This document shows, piece by piece, positions 1-6,969 of a stretch of 18,733 nucleotides of DNA (positions are counted from its first letter, which is position 1; the number at the start of each line of letters is the position of its first letter). The translations under genes were made by a program, and so were the position numbers. Source of the DNA: Candidatus Profundicultor aquiphilus (GTDB taxonomy: Bacteria; Atribacterota; Atribacteria; Atribacterales; Caldatribacteriaceae); contig JABUEZ010000007.1 of the NCBI GenBank assembly GCA_013314795.1, positions 1 through 18,733 on the forward strand, read 5' to 3'. A model generated the notes under the pieces. That model was given only the letters and a program-made list of their open reading frames with translations. It ran no database searches and was not told the origin of the DNA.

Positions 1-127
1 TTCCGGTTTCTTCATTCCAATCCACGATCACCACTTTGGCTCCTTCACCAGCACATCCCTTGGAAAAGGCTTCACCCAATCCCTGTCCACCACCGGTGAT
101 AATCACCACTTTGTCTTTGAGACGCAT
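1..127 (-). CDS. Short-chain dehydrogenase/reductase, N-terminal fragment (cut by window edge)
   Basis: Only the first 42 codons are in the window. They show the SDR nucleotide-binding start: a beta strand (KVVIIT), the TGGGQGLG glycine motif at residues 11-18, and a second strand ending in Asp36 (VVIVDW), which in classical SDRs favours NAD(H) over NADP(H). The ATG is preceded by AAGGGAGTG at a normal distance. It lies downstream of pduL on the same strand after a 202-base gap, so it may belong to the compartment operon or be a separate unit. If it is co-expressed it could supply a sugar or alcohol oxidoreductase, but the substrate cannot be read from this fragment. The family call is firm; the specific function is unknown. 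Confidence 0.85.
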   Translation of the reverse strand, partial: MRLKDKVVIITGGGQGLGEAFSKGCAGEGAKVVIVDWNEETG

Positions 128-191
128 AAAAATCACTCCCTTATATTTTTATTATGGTCTTCTGAATCTCCTTATCCTACCCAACACCCAA

Positions 192-226
192 TCTCACCAC
201 CTTGTATCAACCAAGGCGATGTGAGA
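192..226. other. Imperfect hairpin between pduL and the SDR gene
   Basis: Two nested inverted repeats: TCTCAC (192-197) with GTGAGA (221-226), and inside them CCTTG (200-204) with CAAGG (212-216) around a 7-base loop. There is no T-run next to it on either strand, so it is not a convincing intrinsic terminator. It could be an RNA structure or an operator in the 202-base gap. Nothing else is recognisable in the gap. Confidence 0.25.
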
Positions 227-329
227 AGGCTCCAACACTTACTTATAATCTCCGCTTTACCCTCAATACCATTAACTCCAGCATGGTCTTTTCGAGAAGA
301 ACCAAAATTCACAAAAAAGACGACCAACT

Positions 330-1001
330 CTACCGTACCAACCGACCAAAGCCGGTTCCCTTGATACCAGCAGCATTGGCTTCATCAGTATCAATGTGAA
401 AAGCAAGTCTCCCAGTCGGAGAAACTCGCACGATTACTTCCCGGAAAACTAACCCATTGGTTCCAGGAACTTCAATGTCAACTTTGTCGCCGTTCCGGAG
501 TTGAAATCGCTGTGCTTCGTCCGGGCTCAAATGGAGGTGGCGCGCTGCCCGGATAGCCCCCTCCTTTAAGGTAACTGCCTGCTTAGGACCCACCAGAATC
601 ACAGGCGGTGAATCGACTATATCACCACTTAAACGAGTCGGAAGTTCCAGCCCAAGATAAAATCCATCGGTAAAAGAAAGTTCTACCTGGTCGTGTTTTC
701 TCCAGGGACCAACAATCCTAACATTTTCCAGAAATCTCATGTTTGGACCAACCACGGTTACCGTTTCTTTGCAGGCAAATTCCCCAACCTGGGAAAGCTG
801 GCGAATGGGGGTTAATTGTTGTCCCTTCCCATACAGAAGTTCAAAGGTTTCTCGAGTCAGGTGGCAGTGCCGATTGGACACTTCAACAGGAATAGAAAAG
901 GAATGGCCAGGAAGGGTATCGAGAACCGACAACTCCCGGCTTACTGTTTCTACCACCAGGCGAATAACTTCTTCCCACGCCTCTTTTTCTGACACACTCA
1001 T
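330..1001 (-). CDS. pduL: PduL-type phosphate acyltransferase (PTAC) of the microcompartment
   Basis: Converts acyl-CoA and phosphate to acyl phosphate and CoA inside the shell, regenerating CoA for the aldehyde dehydrogenase and giving a product for ATP synthesis. The 223-residue protein has the two-domain PduL layout. Domain 1 carries SNRHCHL (42-48) and domain 2 RHLHLSP (154-160); these HxH motifs are metal ligands in the family. The conserved FHIDTDEAN follows at 201-209. Residues about 10-24 form an amphipathic helix (EEVIRLVVETVSREL) followed by a linker, as in encapsulation peptides. I chose the ATG at 1001, which has GGGGGG 7 bases upstream; an in-frame GTG at 1016 would add five residues but lacks a clear ribosome site. 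It follows deoC closely and is the last clear compartment gene of the operon. The natural acyl group is probably acetyl, given DeoC next door. Confidence 0.93.
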   Translation of the reverse strand: MSVSEKEAWEEVIRLVVETVSRELSVLDTLPGHSFSIPVEVSNRHCHLTRETFELLYGKGQQLTPIRQLSQVGEFACKETVTVVGPNMRFLENVRIVGPWRKHDQVELSFTDGFYLGLELPTRLSGDIVDSPPVILVGPKQAVTLKEGAIRAARHLHLSPDEAQRFQLRNGDKVDIEVPGTNGLVFREVIVRVSPTGRLAFHIDTDEANAAGIKGTGFGRLVR

Positions 1002-1019
1002 TCCTTGGCCCCCCACACT

Positions 1020-1778
1020 TTATCCGCTCACGATTTTTACCGAAGAACTGGTCCCAAGGCGCGTTGCCCCGGAGAGAATCATCAGTCGAGCATCTTCAAA
1101 GGTACGAATACCACCCGAAGCCTTGATGCCCATCTTTGGACCCACCGTTTTCCGTATCAGAGCCACATCATGAGCAGTCGCTCCACCGGTTGAAAAACCA
1201 GTAGATGTCTTCACGAAATCAAAACCAACCTTTTTAATCAGTTCCGAGACCAGCACTTTTTCCTCATCAGAAAGAAGACAGGTTTCAATAATAGCCTTGG
1301 TAACGGTGGTAGGGCGGCAGGCCCGCTTGACCGCCCAGAGATCTTCCTCTACCGTCTTCAGATCTCTTGATTTTAAAGCCCCGATATTGATAACCATGTC
1401 GATTTCATCGGCTCCATTTTCGATGGCGTTACGCGTTTCAAAGGCCTTGGTGCGACTATCGTTGGCCCCCAGAGGAAAACCGACCACGGTGCACACCTTC
1501 ACTCCCGTACCCCGGAGTTTTCGAGCACAGAAGGAAACCCAGTACGGGTTAACACATACAGAATAAAAACGATACTGAATCGCTTCCTCACAGAGTTTTT
1601 CCACCATGGAAACACAGGCGTCGGGTTTGAGAAGCGTGTGATCGATGTACGGAGGAAGATCGGCCGGAGTCAATTTGAATTTGTCCTCCGATGGCCCTTC
1701 ACTCCCAGCCAAGGGGACATTCCGAAGTTTGCTGAGTACTTCCCGGGTAATCCGCTCAATCAGTTCTTCTCGATTCAT
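1020..1778 (-). CDS. deoC: Deoxyribose-phosphate aldolase with N-terminal encapsulation helix
   Basis: Cleaves 2-deoxy-D-ribose-5-phosphate into acetaldehyde and glyceraldehyde-3-phosphate, and is the likely aldehyde-producing signature enzyme of this compartment. The core (about residue 40 onward) has all class I DERA landmarks: IDHTLLKP (45-52), CTVVGFPLGAN (96-106), EIDMV with the proton-relay Asp127, VKTSTGF with Schiff-base Lys190, and GIKASGG with Lys219. At 252 residues it is about 30 longer than free DERAs of roughly 220. The extra N-terminus is an amphipathic helix (EELIERITREVLSKL, 4-18) and a Gly/Ser/Pro/Glu linker (to about 33), typical of targeting to a BMC lumen. GAGG lies 9 bases before the ATG. 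It sits 36 bases after rpiB and ends just before pduL. A purely housekeeping role is unlikely given the tag and operon. Confidence 0.96.
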   Translation of the reverse strand: MNREELIERITREVLSKLRNVPLAGSEGPSEDKFKLTPADLPPYIDHTLLKPDACVSMVEKLCEEAIQYRFYSVCVNPYWVSFCARKLRGTGVKVCTVVGFPLGANDSRTKAFETRNAIENGADEIDMVINIGALKSRDLKTVEEDLWAVKRACRPTTVTKAIIETCLLSDEEKVLVSELIKKVGFDFVKTSTGFSTGGATAHDVALIRKTVGPKMGIKASGGIRTFEDARLMILSGATRLGTSSSVKIVSG

Positions 1779-1814
1779 GGCCAGAAACCTCGACTTTCAA
1801 AATGTTCATAGGGT

Positions 1815-2369
1815 TTATCTTCCCCTTTCTATAGCCATCATTTTGTTGATCCGAGACCAGTGTCTTCCTCCTGCAAATCTGGTCTCAAGCCACAACTTCA
1901 CCAGTTCGCACAACTCTTCTGGAGGATGCAACGGTCCACCCAGGGTGAGGACATTGGCATTGTTGTGTTCTCGGCTGTTGATGATAGTCCGTCGATCGTA
2001 ACACAGGGCAGCTCGAATACCGCGTACTTTGTTACACACCATGCAGGACCCAATTCCTGCACCATCGATCATGATTCCCCGCTCACATTCTCCAGAAGCA
2101 ACTTTCTGGGCCACTTTTAAAGCAAAGTCTGGGTAATCAACACTTTCTTTACTGAAAGTCCCCACATCATATACCCGGTAACCCAGCTTGGTCAAATATG
2201 CTTTCAGGACTTCCTTGGCTTCAAACCCTCCATGGTCAGCTCCAAGAGCTACCCTTACCACGTGGTCCTGCTCATTAACTGGATTTGAATCATCCTTCGC
2301 CGATACGTCCAGGGTATGTAACCCCCCCACCACGTTCTGTACAATTCGGGAAAAGCTCTTTTCTGACAT
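1815..2369 (-). CDS. rpiB: RpiB/LacAB-family sugar-phosphate isomerase, compartment-targeted, altered active site
   Basis: RpiB enzymes interconvert ribose-5-phosphate and ribulose-5-phosphate. The fold is clear: GADHGGFEAK (43-52), DYPDFA, GAGIG and NKVRGIRAALC, SREHNNANVL (His135, ring-opening His99 in E. coli) and GGRH near the C-terminus. The E. coli motif ICGTGIG reads IDGAGIG here, so catalytic Cys66 is Asp102 and Thr68 is Ala104. Mycobacterial RpiB also lacks the Cys and uses a Glu elsewhere, so activity is not excluded, but substrate or mechanism may differ. About 38 residues precede the core: an amphipathic helix (EKSFSRIVQNVVGGL, 3-17) and an acidic linker, an encapsulation tag. The start is the second of two close ATGs (GAGG 9 bases upstream); the first, at 2375, adds Met-Ala. 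The family is sure; the exact reaction is less so. Confidence 0.88.
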   Translation of the reverse strand: MSEKSFSRIVQNVVGGLHTLDVSAKDDSNPVNEQDHVVRVALGADHGGFEAKEVLKAYLTKLGYRVYDVGTFSKESVDYPDFALKVAQKVASGECERGIMIDGAGIGSCMVCNKVRGIRAALCYDRRTIINSREHNNANVLTLGGPLHPPEELCELVKLWLETRFAGGRHWSRINKMMAIERGR

Positions 2370-2388
2370 GGCCATCTACCTCTTCTTT

Positions 2389-2655
2389 CTACCTTTCGAT
2401 GTCATCCACAATCCCCACCACCACAGCGCGAATCGGTGCCTGAGGATTGCGAAGAATGGTTCGCGCCGAATTTCCCTCATCGATGACAAGGACCACATCT
2501 CCCACCCCTGCCTGAACAGTATCAAAAGCCAGAAAGGTTTGCCCCTGGGGATTTCCCTCCCCATCAAGAGGTTGCACAATCATGATCTTCATTCCCTGAA
2601 AAACCGGCAATTTTACCGTCGACACCACATTCCCGAGCACCCGTGCCAGTATCAT
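2389..2655 (-). CDS. BMC-P (EutN/CcmL) pentameric vertex protein, copy 4
   Basis: Caps the five-fold vertices of the icosahedral shell as a pentamer. The 88 residues match the family's usual length and start with the typical MILARVLGNVVST strand-loop, then a KIMIVQPLD strand, DTVQAGVGD and a final AVVVGIVDDI strand. The GNVVST, QPLD and DTVQAG.GD features are shared with the gene just upstream (copy 3) and not with copies 1 and 2 near the promoter, so 3 and 4 form a subgroup. The ATG overlaps the upstream stop (ATGA), implying translational coupling. A second open frame at 2376-2579 overlaps it but has no shell-protein features. Confidence 0.93.
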   Translation of the reverse strand: MILARVLGNVVSTVKLPVFQGMKIMIVQPLDGEGNPQGQTFLAFDTVQAGVGDVVLVIDEGNSARTILRNPQAPIRAVVVGIVDDIER

Positions 2656-2936
2656 GGTTTTCCCTCATCCTGTTTCAGATTTACCTGGTCAACAATACCC
2701 ATGATGGTGCAATCAGAAGGATTAAACCAGTTGGGTAACGCCAATGCTGCCTCTCGCCCCCCCTCGAAGAAAACGATATCGCCCGGTCCGGCCTGCACCG
2801 TGTCACAAGCCACAAGCGGCGAACCTACCTCGCGCAGATTTTCGTCCAGCGGCTGTATAAGCAGGAGTTTTACCCCTTCCAGAGAATTCACCTTTTGTGT
2901 TGATACCACGTTTCCGATGACCTTCCCTATCTTCAT
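2652..2936 (-). CDS. BMC-P (EutN/CcmL) pentameric vertex protein, copy 3
   Basis: A 94-residue EutN/CcmL-family vertex protein: MKIGKVIGNVVST, LLLIQPLD, DTVQAGPGDIV and a closing TIMGIVDQV strand. Compared with its neighbour, the segment between the DTVQAG loop and the last strand is replaced by a different loop (REAALALPNWFNPSD) lacking the SSAR/NSAR motif of the other three copies. A short charged tail (KQDEGKP) follows. It starts 11 bases after the aldehyde dehydrogenase stop and overlaps the next vertex gene by four bases. The family is certain from the two glycine-rich strands; what distinguishes its role from the other three copies cannot be read from sequence. Confidence 0.92.
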   Translation of the reverse strand: MKIGKVIGNVVSTQKVNSLEGVKLLLIQPLDENLREVGSPLVACDTVQAGPGDIVFFEGGREAALALPNWFNPSDCTIMGIVDQVNLKQDEGKP

Positions 2937-2947
2937 TGTCCTTCCCT

Positions 2948-4369
2948 CTATACAATTCGAAAATAATCAACCAGGGTACAACGCCGTTCTCGCGTAAAAG
3001 TCCGAGCACGAGTCAGACCCTCTCCAGTGGGAGTGGCAATGGTAAAACTGGCAAAACCAGCCCCTCCTTTGCCCAAACCACTATAGCAGGGACCATTTTT
3101 CACAAATACGGAACAATCCATCATTTTAGCCATTTTCGACAGGTTCGCTATGTTGCGAGAATGCATAATGGCGGTATGGCGAAAGCCATGTTCACACTCC
3201 ACGGCAAAATGCATCGCTTCTTCCACACTTGGGAAACGAACCACCGGAATAACCGGAAGTAACTGTTCTGTCCAGACCAAAGGATGTTCCTTCTCTACTT
3301 CTCCAAAGAGAATTCGAGTGCGCTCCGGAACGTTGAGGCCAATGGCTTGAGCAATGAGACGCGCATCTTTCCCCACCCACTCTTTACGGGGCTTCCCTTC
3401 CTTTCCCGGTCCTCCCGGTTCATCAATAACCAGACGCGTGACATCTTCCATCTGCTTTTTATTCAGTCGAAATCCCCCATTCCGGACCATCTCTTCCTGA
3501 AGCTGATCAGCAACCTCGGCCACCACCAGGATTTCTTTTTCACAAACACACACAATGTTATTATCAAATCCAGCACCACATACGATATCGTGCCCAGCTT
3601 TTGCGATATCCGCAGTCTCATCCACCACGCAGGGAGGGTTACCGGGACCAGCAGCAATAACTTTTTTGCCACTCCCCATGGCAACCCGGACCACCGCCGG
3701 ACCACCGGTTACCACAAGAAGCCGTATATCAGGGTGTTTCATCAAAGCCTGTGCCGACTCCAAAGTAGGATTGCCAATGGCACACACCACATCTTCCGGC
3801 CCACCGGCTTCCACAATAGCCCGGTTCATGAGGGACACCGCCCAGCAGGAACATTTTTTTGCCCCCGGGTGAGGATGAAAAATAACCGCATTTCCTGCCG
3901 AAACCATACTGATGGTGTTATTAATGACCGTTGACGTGGGATTGGTAGAAGGAATGATGGATGCAATCACTCCATATGGAGCACGTTCCACCAGGGTCAT
4001 TCCATGTTCATCGGTAAACACTGCAGGCTCCAGATCTTCTACACCAGGGGTTTTGAGGGCTGCCAAACGATTCTTTTCAATTTTATCCTCCACACGCCCC
4101 ATACCCGTTTCTTCGACCGCCATTCGAGACAGCGTTTCTATCTCCTGCATTGCCTTCTTGCGAATATTCCGGATGAGATTACGACGCTCATCAAGTGGCA
4201 GTCCCATGAGGAGTTTTTGCGCCTTCTGAGCGGCCTTTACTGCTTCCTCCACGGTACTAAAAATTCCCTCCCCGCGGGCCGATGTGACCTCCTTCTGCGA
4301 AGCATCTTTCCCCAGGCTATCAAGTACCCGTTCCACAATCAAACGAATATCCGCTTCCCTGATTTCCAT
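2948..4369 (-). CDS. pduP: CoA-acylating aldehyde dehydrogenase (PduP/EutE-like), lumen enzyme
   Basis: Oxidises an aldehyde (here probably acetaldehyde from DeoC) with NAD+ and CoA to acyl-CoA. The 473 residues match PduP/EutE length. Landmarks: IIPSTNPTSTVINN (138-151), the cofactor-loop sequence PGNPPCVVD (242-250), and GAGFDNNIVCVCEKE (265-279), whose first Cys, Cys274, sits at the thiohemiacetal nucleophile position. The C-terminal GLGKGGAGFASFTI and PTGEGLTRARTFTRERR blocks are typical of the family. The N-terminus (EADIRLIVERVLDSL, 5-19, then a Lys/Ser/Gly-rich linker to about 35) is a classic encapsulation peptide. AGGTGAGGG precedes the ATG. It lies between the BMC-T shell gene and two vertex genes. 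Propionaldehyde or longer aldehydes are possible alternative substrates, but DeoC in the same operon argues for acetaldehyde. Confidence 0.95.
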   Translation of the reverse strand: MEIREADIRLIVERVLDSLGKDASQKEVTSARGEGIFSTVEEAVKAAQKAQKLLMGLPLDERRNLIRNIRKKAMQEIETLSRMAVEETGMGRVEDKIEKNRLAALKTPGVEDLEPAVFTDEHGMTLVERAPYGVIASIIPSTNPTSTVINNTISMVSAGNAVIFHPHPGAKKCSCWAVSLMNRAIVEAGGPEDVVCAIGNPTLESAQALMKHPDIRLLVVTGGPAVVRVAMGSGKKVIAAGPGNPPCVVDETADIAKAGHDIVCGAGFDNNIVCVCEKEILVVAEVADQLQEEMVRNGGFRLNKKQMEDVTRLVIDEPGGPGKEGKPRKEWVGKDARLIAQAIGLNVPERTRILFGEVEKEHPLVWTEQLLPVIPVVRFPSVEEAMHFAVECEHGFRHTAIMHSRNIANLSKMAKMMDCSVFVKNGPCYSGLGKGGAGFASFTIATPTGEGLTRARTFTRERRCTLVDYFRIV

Positions 4370-4421
4370 TTTCTAACCCTCACCTTTACTTTTTCAAACC
4401 TCCCAAAACACCTCTTACCCA

Positions 4422-4979
4422 TCAGAAAAGAAAATATGGACGAATATCTGGATGGGGATTGGGAATGATGACCTCCTTGCAGAGAAGTCCTTTTCGGGAC
4501 ACTACCTCTTTTGCCGCCGTCACGGCAGCCTCGACTTCATGAATATCTCCCATAATCTTGATATACGATTTCCCCCCCATTCCAACCGCCAGGCGCACTT
4601 CAGTGATTAAAATCTTCGCCATTTTAGCCGCTGTGTCCGCCGCTTCGATGCTGGCCACTACCGAAAAGGATTCGATCACTGCCACCGCATCCCAGCTCTC
4701 ACAGGCTACCGCTCCCAAAATCGCAGGCACCACCTGAGGATGCAGGTTGGAAATGAACAGTTCATCAACCAGACACCCTTCGCCGGCCCTTTTACCGGCC
4801 GTAAGAGAAGCGTCGACCTCGGCCACTTCGCCACTCACAATAACCAGGAACTTTCCTGGACAGATTGTTTTGGCCTCAATTACCCTTACTGGGGCAGCTT
4901 TCACCATAGCATCCAAAGCCTTAATCCCTATAGCGATAGAATTAAACTCCAGGACCCCTAAAACAGTGATATCCATCAT
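4422..4979 (-). CDS. pduT: BMC-T tandem-domain shell protein, PduT-like
   Basis: A shell tile of two fused BMC domains that trimerises into a pseudohexamer. Domain 1 covers about residues 4-90 (VLGVLEFNSIAIGIKALDAM ... ISNLHPQV) and domain 2 about 96-182 (AVAVIESFSVVASIEAAD ... IPNPHPDI). Length (185) and order fit PduT. In PduT the second-domain pore loop reads GGKCY and its Cys holds an Fe-S cluster on the three-fold axis. Here that loop is GGKSY (Ser138), while the first-domain pore loop is ICPGKF with Cys40. A cluster could still be held at the pore by the first-domain Cys; that is inference. The start overlaps the pduS stop. ATG at 4976 (one residue shorter) has slightly better spacing to GGGG. 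Its neighbour PduS supports an electron-transfer role. Confidence 0.93.
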   Translation of the reverse strand: MMDITVLGVLEFNSIAIGIKALDAMVKAAPVRVIEAKTICPGKFLVIVSGEVAEVDASLTAGKRAGEGCLVDELFISNLHPQVVPAILGAVACESWDAVAVIESFSVVASIEAADTAAKMAKILITEVRLAVGMGGKSYIKIMGDIHEVEAAVTAAKEVVSRKGLLCKEVIIPNPHPDIRPYFLF

Positions 4980-6313
4980 CCACCCCGACCACTTTCACTC
5001 TCAATGATTACCCTTTCGCTATCCACCAGTATTACCCGTCCCGCGATACTTGCATGAACCCGGGCACTGATCTCTCCGGCAATTTCTCCGATCACGTCAC
5101 CCTCCTGTACCCGGTCCCCCACTTTGACCACCGCCCGCGCTGGCATTCCAGCGTGCTGTTTCAGGAGAAGTTCCACCCTCGAAGGTGCCTTGATTACCCC
5201 AACCCGCGCAGGCACCCGAGACTGATACTGATACAGCGCAAGACGATTCTTCACCACCGAAACCGGAATTTTTCGATACGGAAATGTGTCTCTGGTTCGG
5301 ATTTCCCTTTGAGTAAAGCTGGGCCTATATCCTGCCTGAATAAACTTTTCTTTAATAACCCGATTGATAATCCGAGGAGAAAGCTCCATCGGACAGGCAT
5401 AAACTTCACACACACCACATTCACTGCATAAAAACGCACCTTCAATAATTTCTGGAGGAATGTCCAGTCCCAAATTAATCTGTCGCATAATCTTGTGTGG
5501 ATATAGCTCATGCCCCAGGAGGTAGCGAGGACATAACTCCGTACAGTAGGTACACTGACAACAGGCAGCTTTACTCTGTTTGACGATAAAAGGAAGTGGC
5601 AAAGTTCTTTTTCTGACCAGAGGATGTTCACGGGGGAAAACAAAAAGACCGGTAGTGGTCTTGGTTACCGGCAAGAGCGGATCGGTTATAATGGTTCCCA
5701 TCATCGGGCCACCCACGAGAATCACATAGTCCGGTATGCGCACACCACCACAAGCGTCGAAAATTTCCCGAAACGGTGTTCCTATTCGTACTCGCAGAAC
5801 CGAGGGCTTGTGAACCTCACCCTGACAGGTTAAGGTACGCTCAATGACCGGCTGTTTCTGCATAGCACGGGATATATTCCTCAGTGTCTCCACATTGAGC
5901 ACCACGGCCCCAACCGCAGGGGGAATCCCACCCTCCGGTACCACCCTCCCCAGTACCTCCCGGACAAGAAGAAACTCGTCACCCGCAGGGTAATAGTCGC
6001 CCAGAACAAAGGTGCTCAATCCATTTTGTCCTGCAATAGCCTTCGAAATAGCCTGCTCTGCTGGAGAACCTTGCCCCTTCAGAGCCACTATGCCTCTCTT
6101 TGCTCCGGTGGCCAGCATCGCCCAGCGCAAACCATCCACTACCTGTGCGGTTTCTTCCTCCATAACAAACTTATCGTTGGCAAGCAAGGGCTCACACTCG
6201 GCACCATTCGCAATCACCACTTCACAAGGACGAGAAATCTTCAGGTGCGTAGGAAAGCCCCCTCCACCAGCTCCAACTACTCCCATTTCTTTGACAATTT
6301 CAGGAATGTTCAT
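4976..6313 (-). CDS. pduS: PduS/RnfC-like flavin and Fe-S oxidoreductase of the microcompartment
   Basis: Related to RnfC and the PduS cobalamin reductase: moves electrons from NADH through FMN to two Fe-S clusters. The 445 residues begin with GAGGGGFPTHLK (14-25) and NGAECEPLL (37-45), the FMN/NADH site of the Complex I 51-kDa type. A SLBB-like middle part includes VGGPMMG (200-206). Two 4Fe-4S motifs follow: CxxCxxxC at 254-261 preceded by CC (251-252), and Cys296, 299, 302 and 307 (CSECGVCEVYACP). The last 65 residues form a biotinyl/lipoyl-like barrel seen in RnfC. No cobalamin-dependent enzyme is in the window, so a role in regenerating NAD+ in the lumen, perhaps with the adjacent BMC-T pore protein, fits better than cobalamin reduction. 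GAGGG lies 5 bases before the ATG. Confidence 0.92.
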   Translation of the reverse strand: MNIPEIVKEMGVVGAGGGGFPTHLKISRPCEVVIANGAECEPLLANDKFVMEEETAQVVDGLRWAMLATGAKRGIVALKGQGSPAEQAISKAIAGQNGLSTFVLGDYYPAGDEFLLVREVLGRVVPEGGIPPAVGAVVLNVETLRNISRAMQKQPVIERTLTCQGEVHKPSVLRVRIGTPFREIFDACGGVRIPDYVILVGGPMMGTIITDPLLPVTKTTTGLFVFPREHPLVRKRTLPLPFIVKQSKAACCQCTYCTELCPRYLLGHELYPHKIMRQINLGLDIPPEIIEGAFLCSECGVCEVYACPMELSPRIINRVIKEKFIQAGYRPSFTQREIRTRDTFPYRKIPVSVVKNRLALYQYQSRVPARVGVIKAPSRVELLLKQHAGMPARAVVKVGDRVQEGDVIGEIAGEISARVHASIAGRVILVDSERVIIESESGRGG

Positions 6314-6331
6314 TGATACCCTCGATCCTGA

Positions 6332-6619
6332 CTATTTGCGAAAAACGATCTGACCATTTTCCTCAACGAGGTCTACGATCCCCACCACCACACAATCGAC
6401 AGCCTTCTGGTGCGAAATCTCCGCCTGACGAGCAGAGCTTCCCTGAGAAATAAGCACGACTTCCCCCACTCCACACCCTACAAGGTCAAGCGCAACAAAA
6501 TAGTCTTTCTTTACCCTACCACGAGTGTCACAGGGACAAACCAAAAAATACCTTCCTCCTGCTACACCGTCATTTTTCCGAGTCGATACCACTGTCCCGA
6601 CCACTTTCCCCAGAATCAT
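6332..6619 (-). CDS. BMC-P (EutN/CcmL) pentameric vertex protein, copy 2
   Basis: A 95-residue EutN/CcmL-family protein. It opens with MILGKVVGTVVSTRK, has DYFVALDLVGCGVGE in the middle, a GSSARQ loop, and closes with VVVGIVDLV followed by a short extension (ENGQIVFRK). It most resembles the gene immediately before it in the operon, sharing VVGTVVSTRK, the DY.VA.D.VG.G.GE pattern and the tail, so the two look like a tandem duplicate pair. There are several Cys residues (CPCD, VGCG, VDC), more than in the other copies. It starts 8 bases after the upstream stop with AGGGA before its ATG. Confidence 0.92.
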   Translation of the reverse strand: MILGKVVGTVVSTRKNDGVAGGRYFLVCPCDTRGRVKKDYFVALDLVGCGVGEVVLISQGSSARQAEISHQKAVDCVVVGIVDLVEENGQIVFRK

Positions 6620-6627
6620 CGAAGTCC

Positions 6628-6930
6628 CTACCTACTGACATCCTTTTGATACACGAGCTTACCCTCGATTTCGATCTCATCTACAATGGCCACGATTGCG
6701 GCATCGCTTGGTTTACCCTCAGTTACCGCCGTCATCCGGGCACTGCTTCCGGCAACATAAAAGACAATTTCCCCTTTGCCAGCCCCTACACAGTCCATCG
6801 CTACCAGATAATCTCCTTTCCCCTTGAGCGTAGAGGGATCTATTTTCTCCAGCAACAGGAATTTAATACCCTGAATCTTTTCCTCTTTCCGGGTAGAAAC
6901 CACCGTCCCTACCACCCGAGCAAGAATCAT
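6628..6930 (-). CDS. BMC-P (EutN/CcmL) pentameric vertex protein, copy 1
   Basis: A 100-residue EutN/CcmL-family protein and the first vertex gene of the operon. Features: MILARVVGTVVSTRK, KFLLLEKID, DYLVAMDCVGAGKGE, the GSSARM loop, the AAIVAIVDEI strand and a C-terminal extension (EGKLVYQKDVSR) that is the longest of the four copies. It pairs with the next gene by sequence. GGGAGG lies 11 bases before the ATG. It starts 39 bases after the end of the hexamer gene, so BMC-H and BMC-P messages are made together. Confidence 0.92.
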   Translation of the reverse strand: MILARVVGTVVSTRKEEKIQGIKFLLLEKIDPSTLKGKGDYLVAMDCVGAGKGEIVFYVAGSSARMTAVTEGKPSDAAIVAIVDEIEIEGKLVYQKDVSR

Positions 6931-6969
6931 GGATTGATGTTCCTCCCATTTCCGAACACCCCTACCATT

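Noticed and set aside
192..226. Hairpin after pduL as the operon terminator
   Set aside because: No T-run adjoins it on either strand and the stem is interrupted, so it is listed only as a structure.
1002..1016. GTG start five codons upstream for pduL
   Set aside because: It has no good ribosome site and almost touches the deoC stop; the ATG at 1001 has a G-rich site at normal spacing. It is not fully excluded.
2376..2579. Minus-strand open frame overlapping vertex copy 4 in another frame
   Set aside because: The EutN/CcmL product is in the other frame; this one has no family features and no ribosome site of note.
2188..2997. Open frame of 269 codons on the plus strand
   Set aside because: It lies opposite rpiB, two vertex genes and the end of the aldehyde dehydrogenase gene, all clear family members; its translation is low-complexity and matches nothing recognisable.
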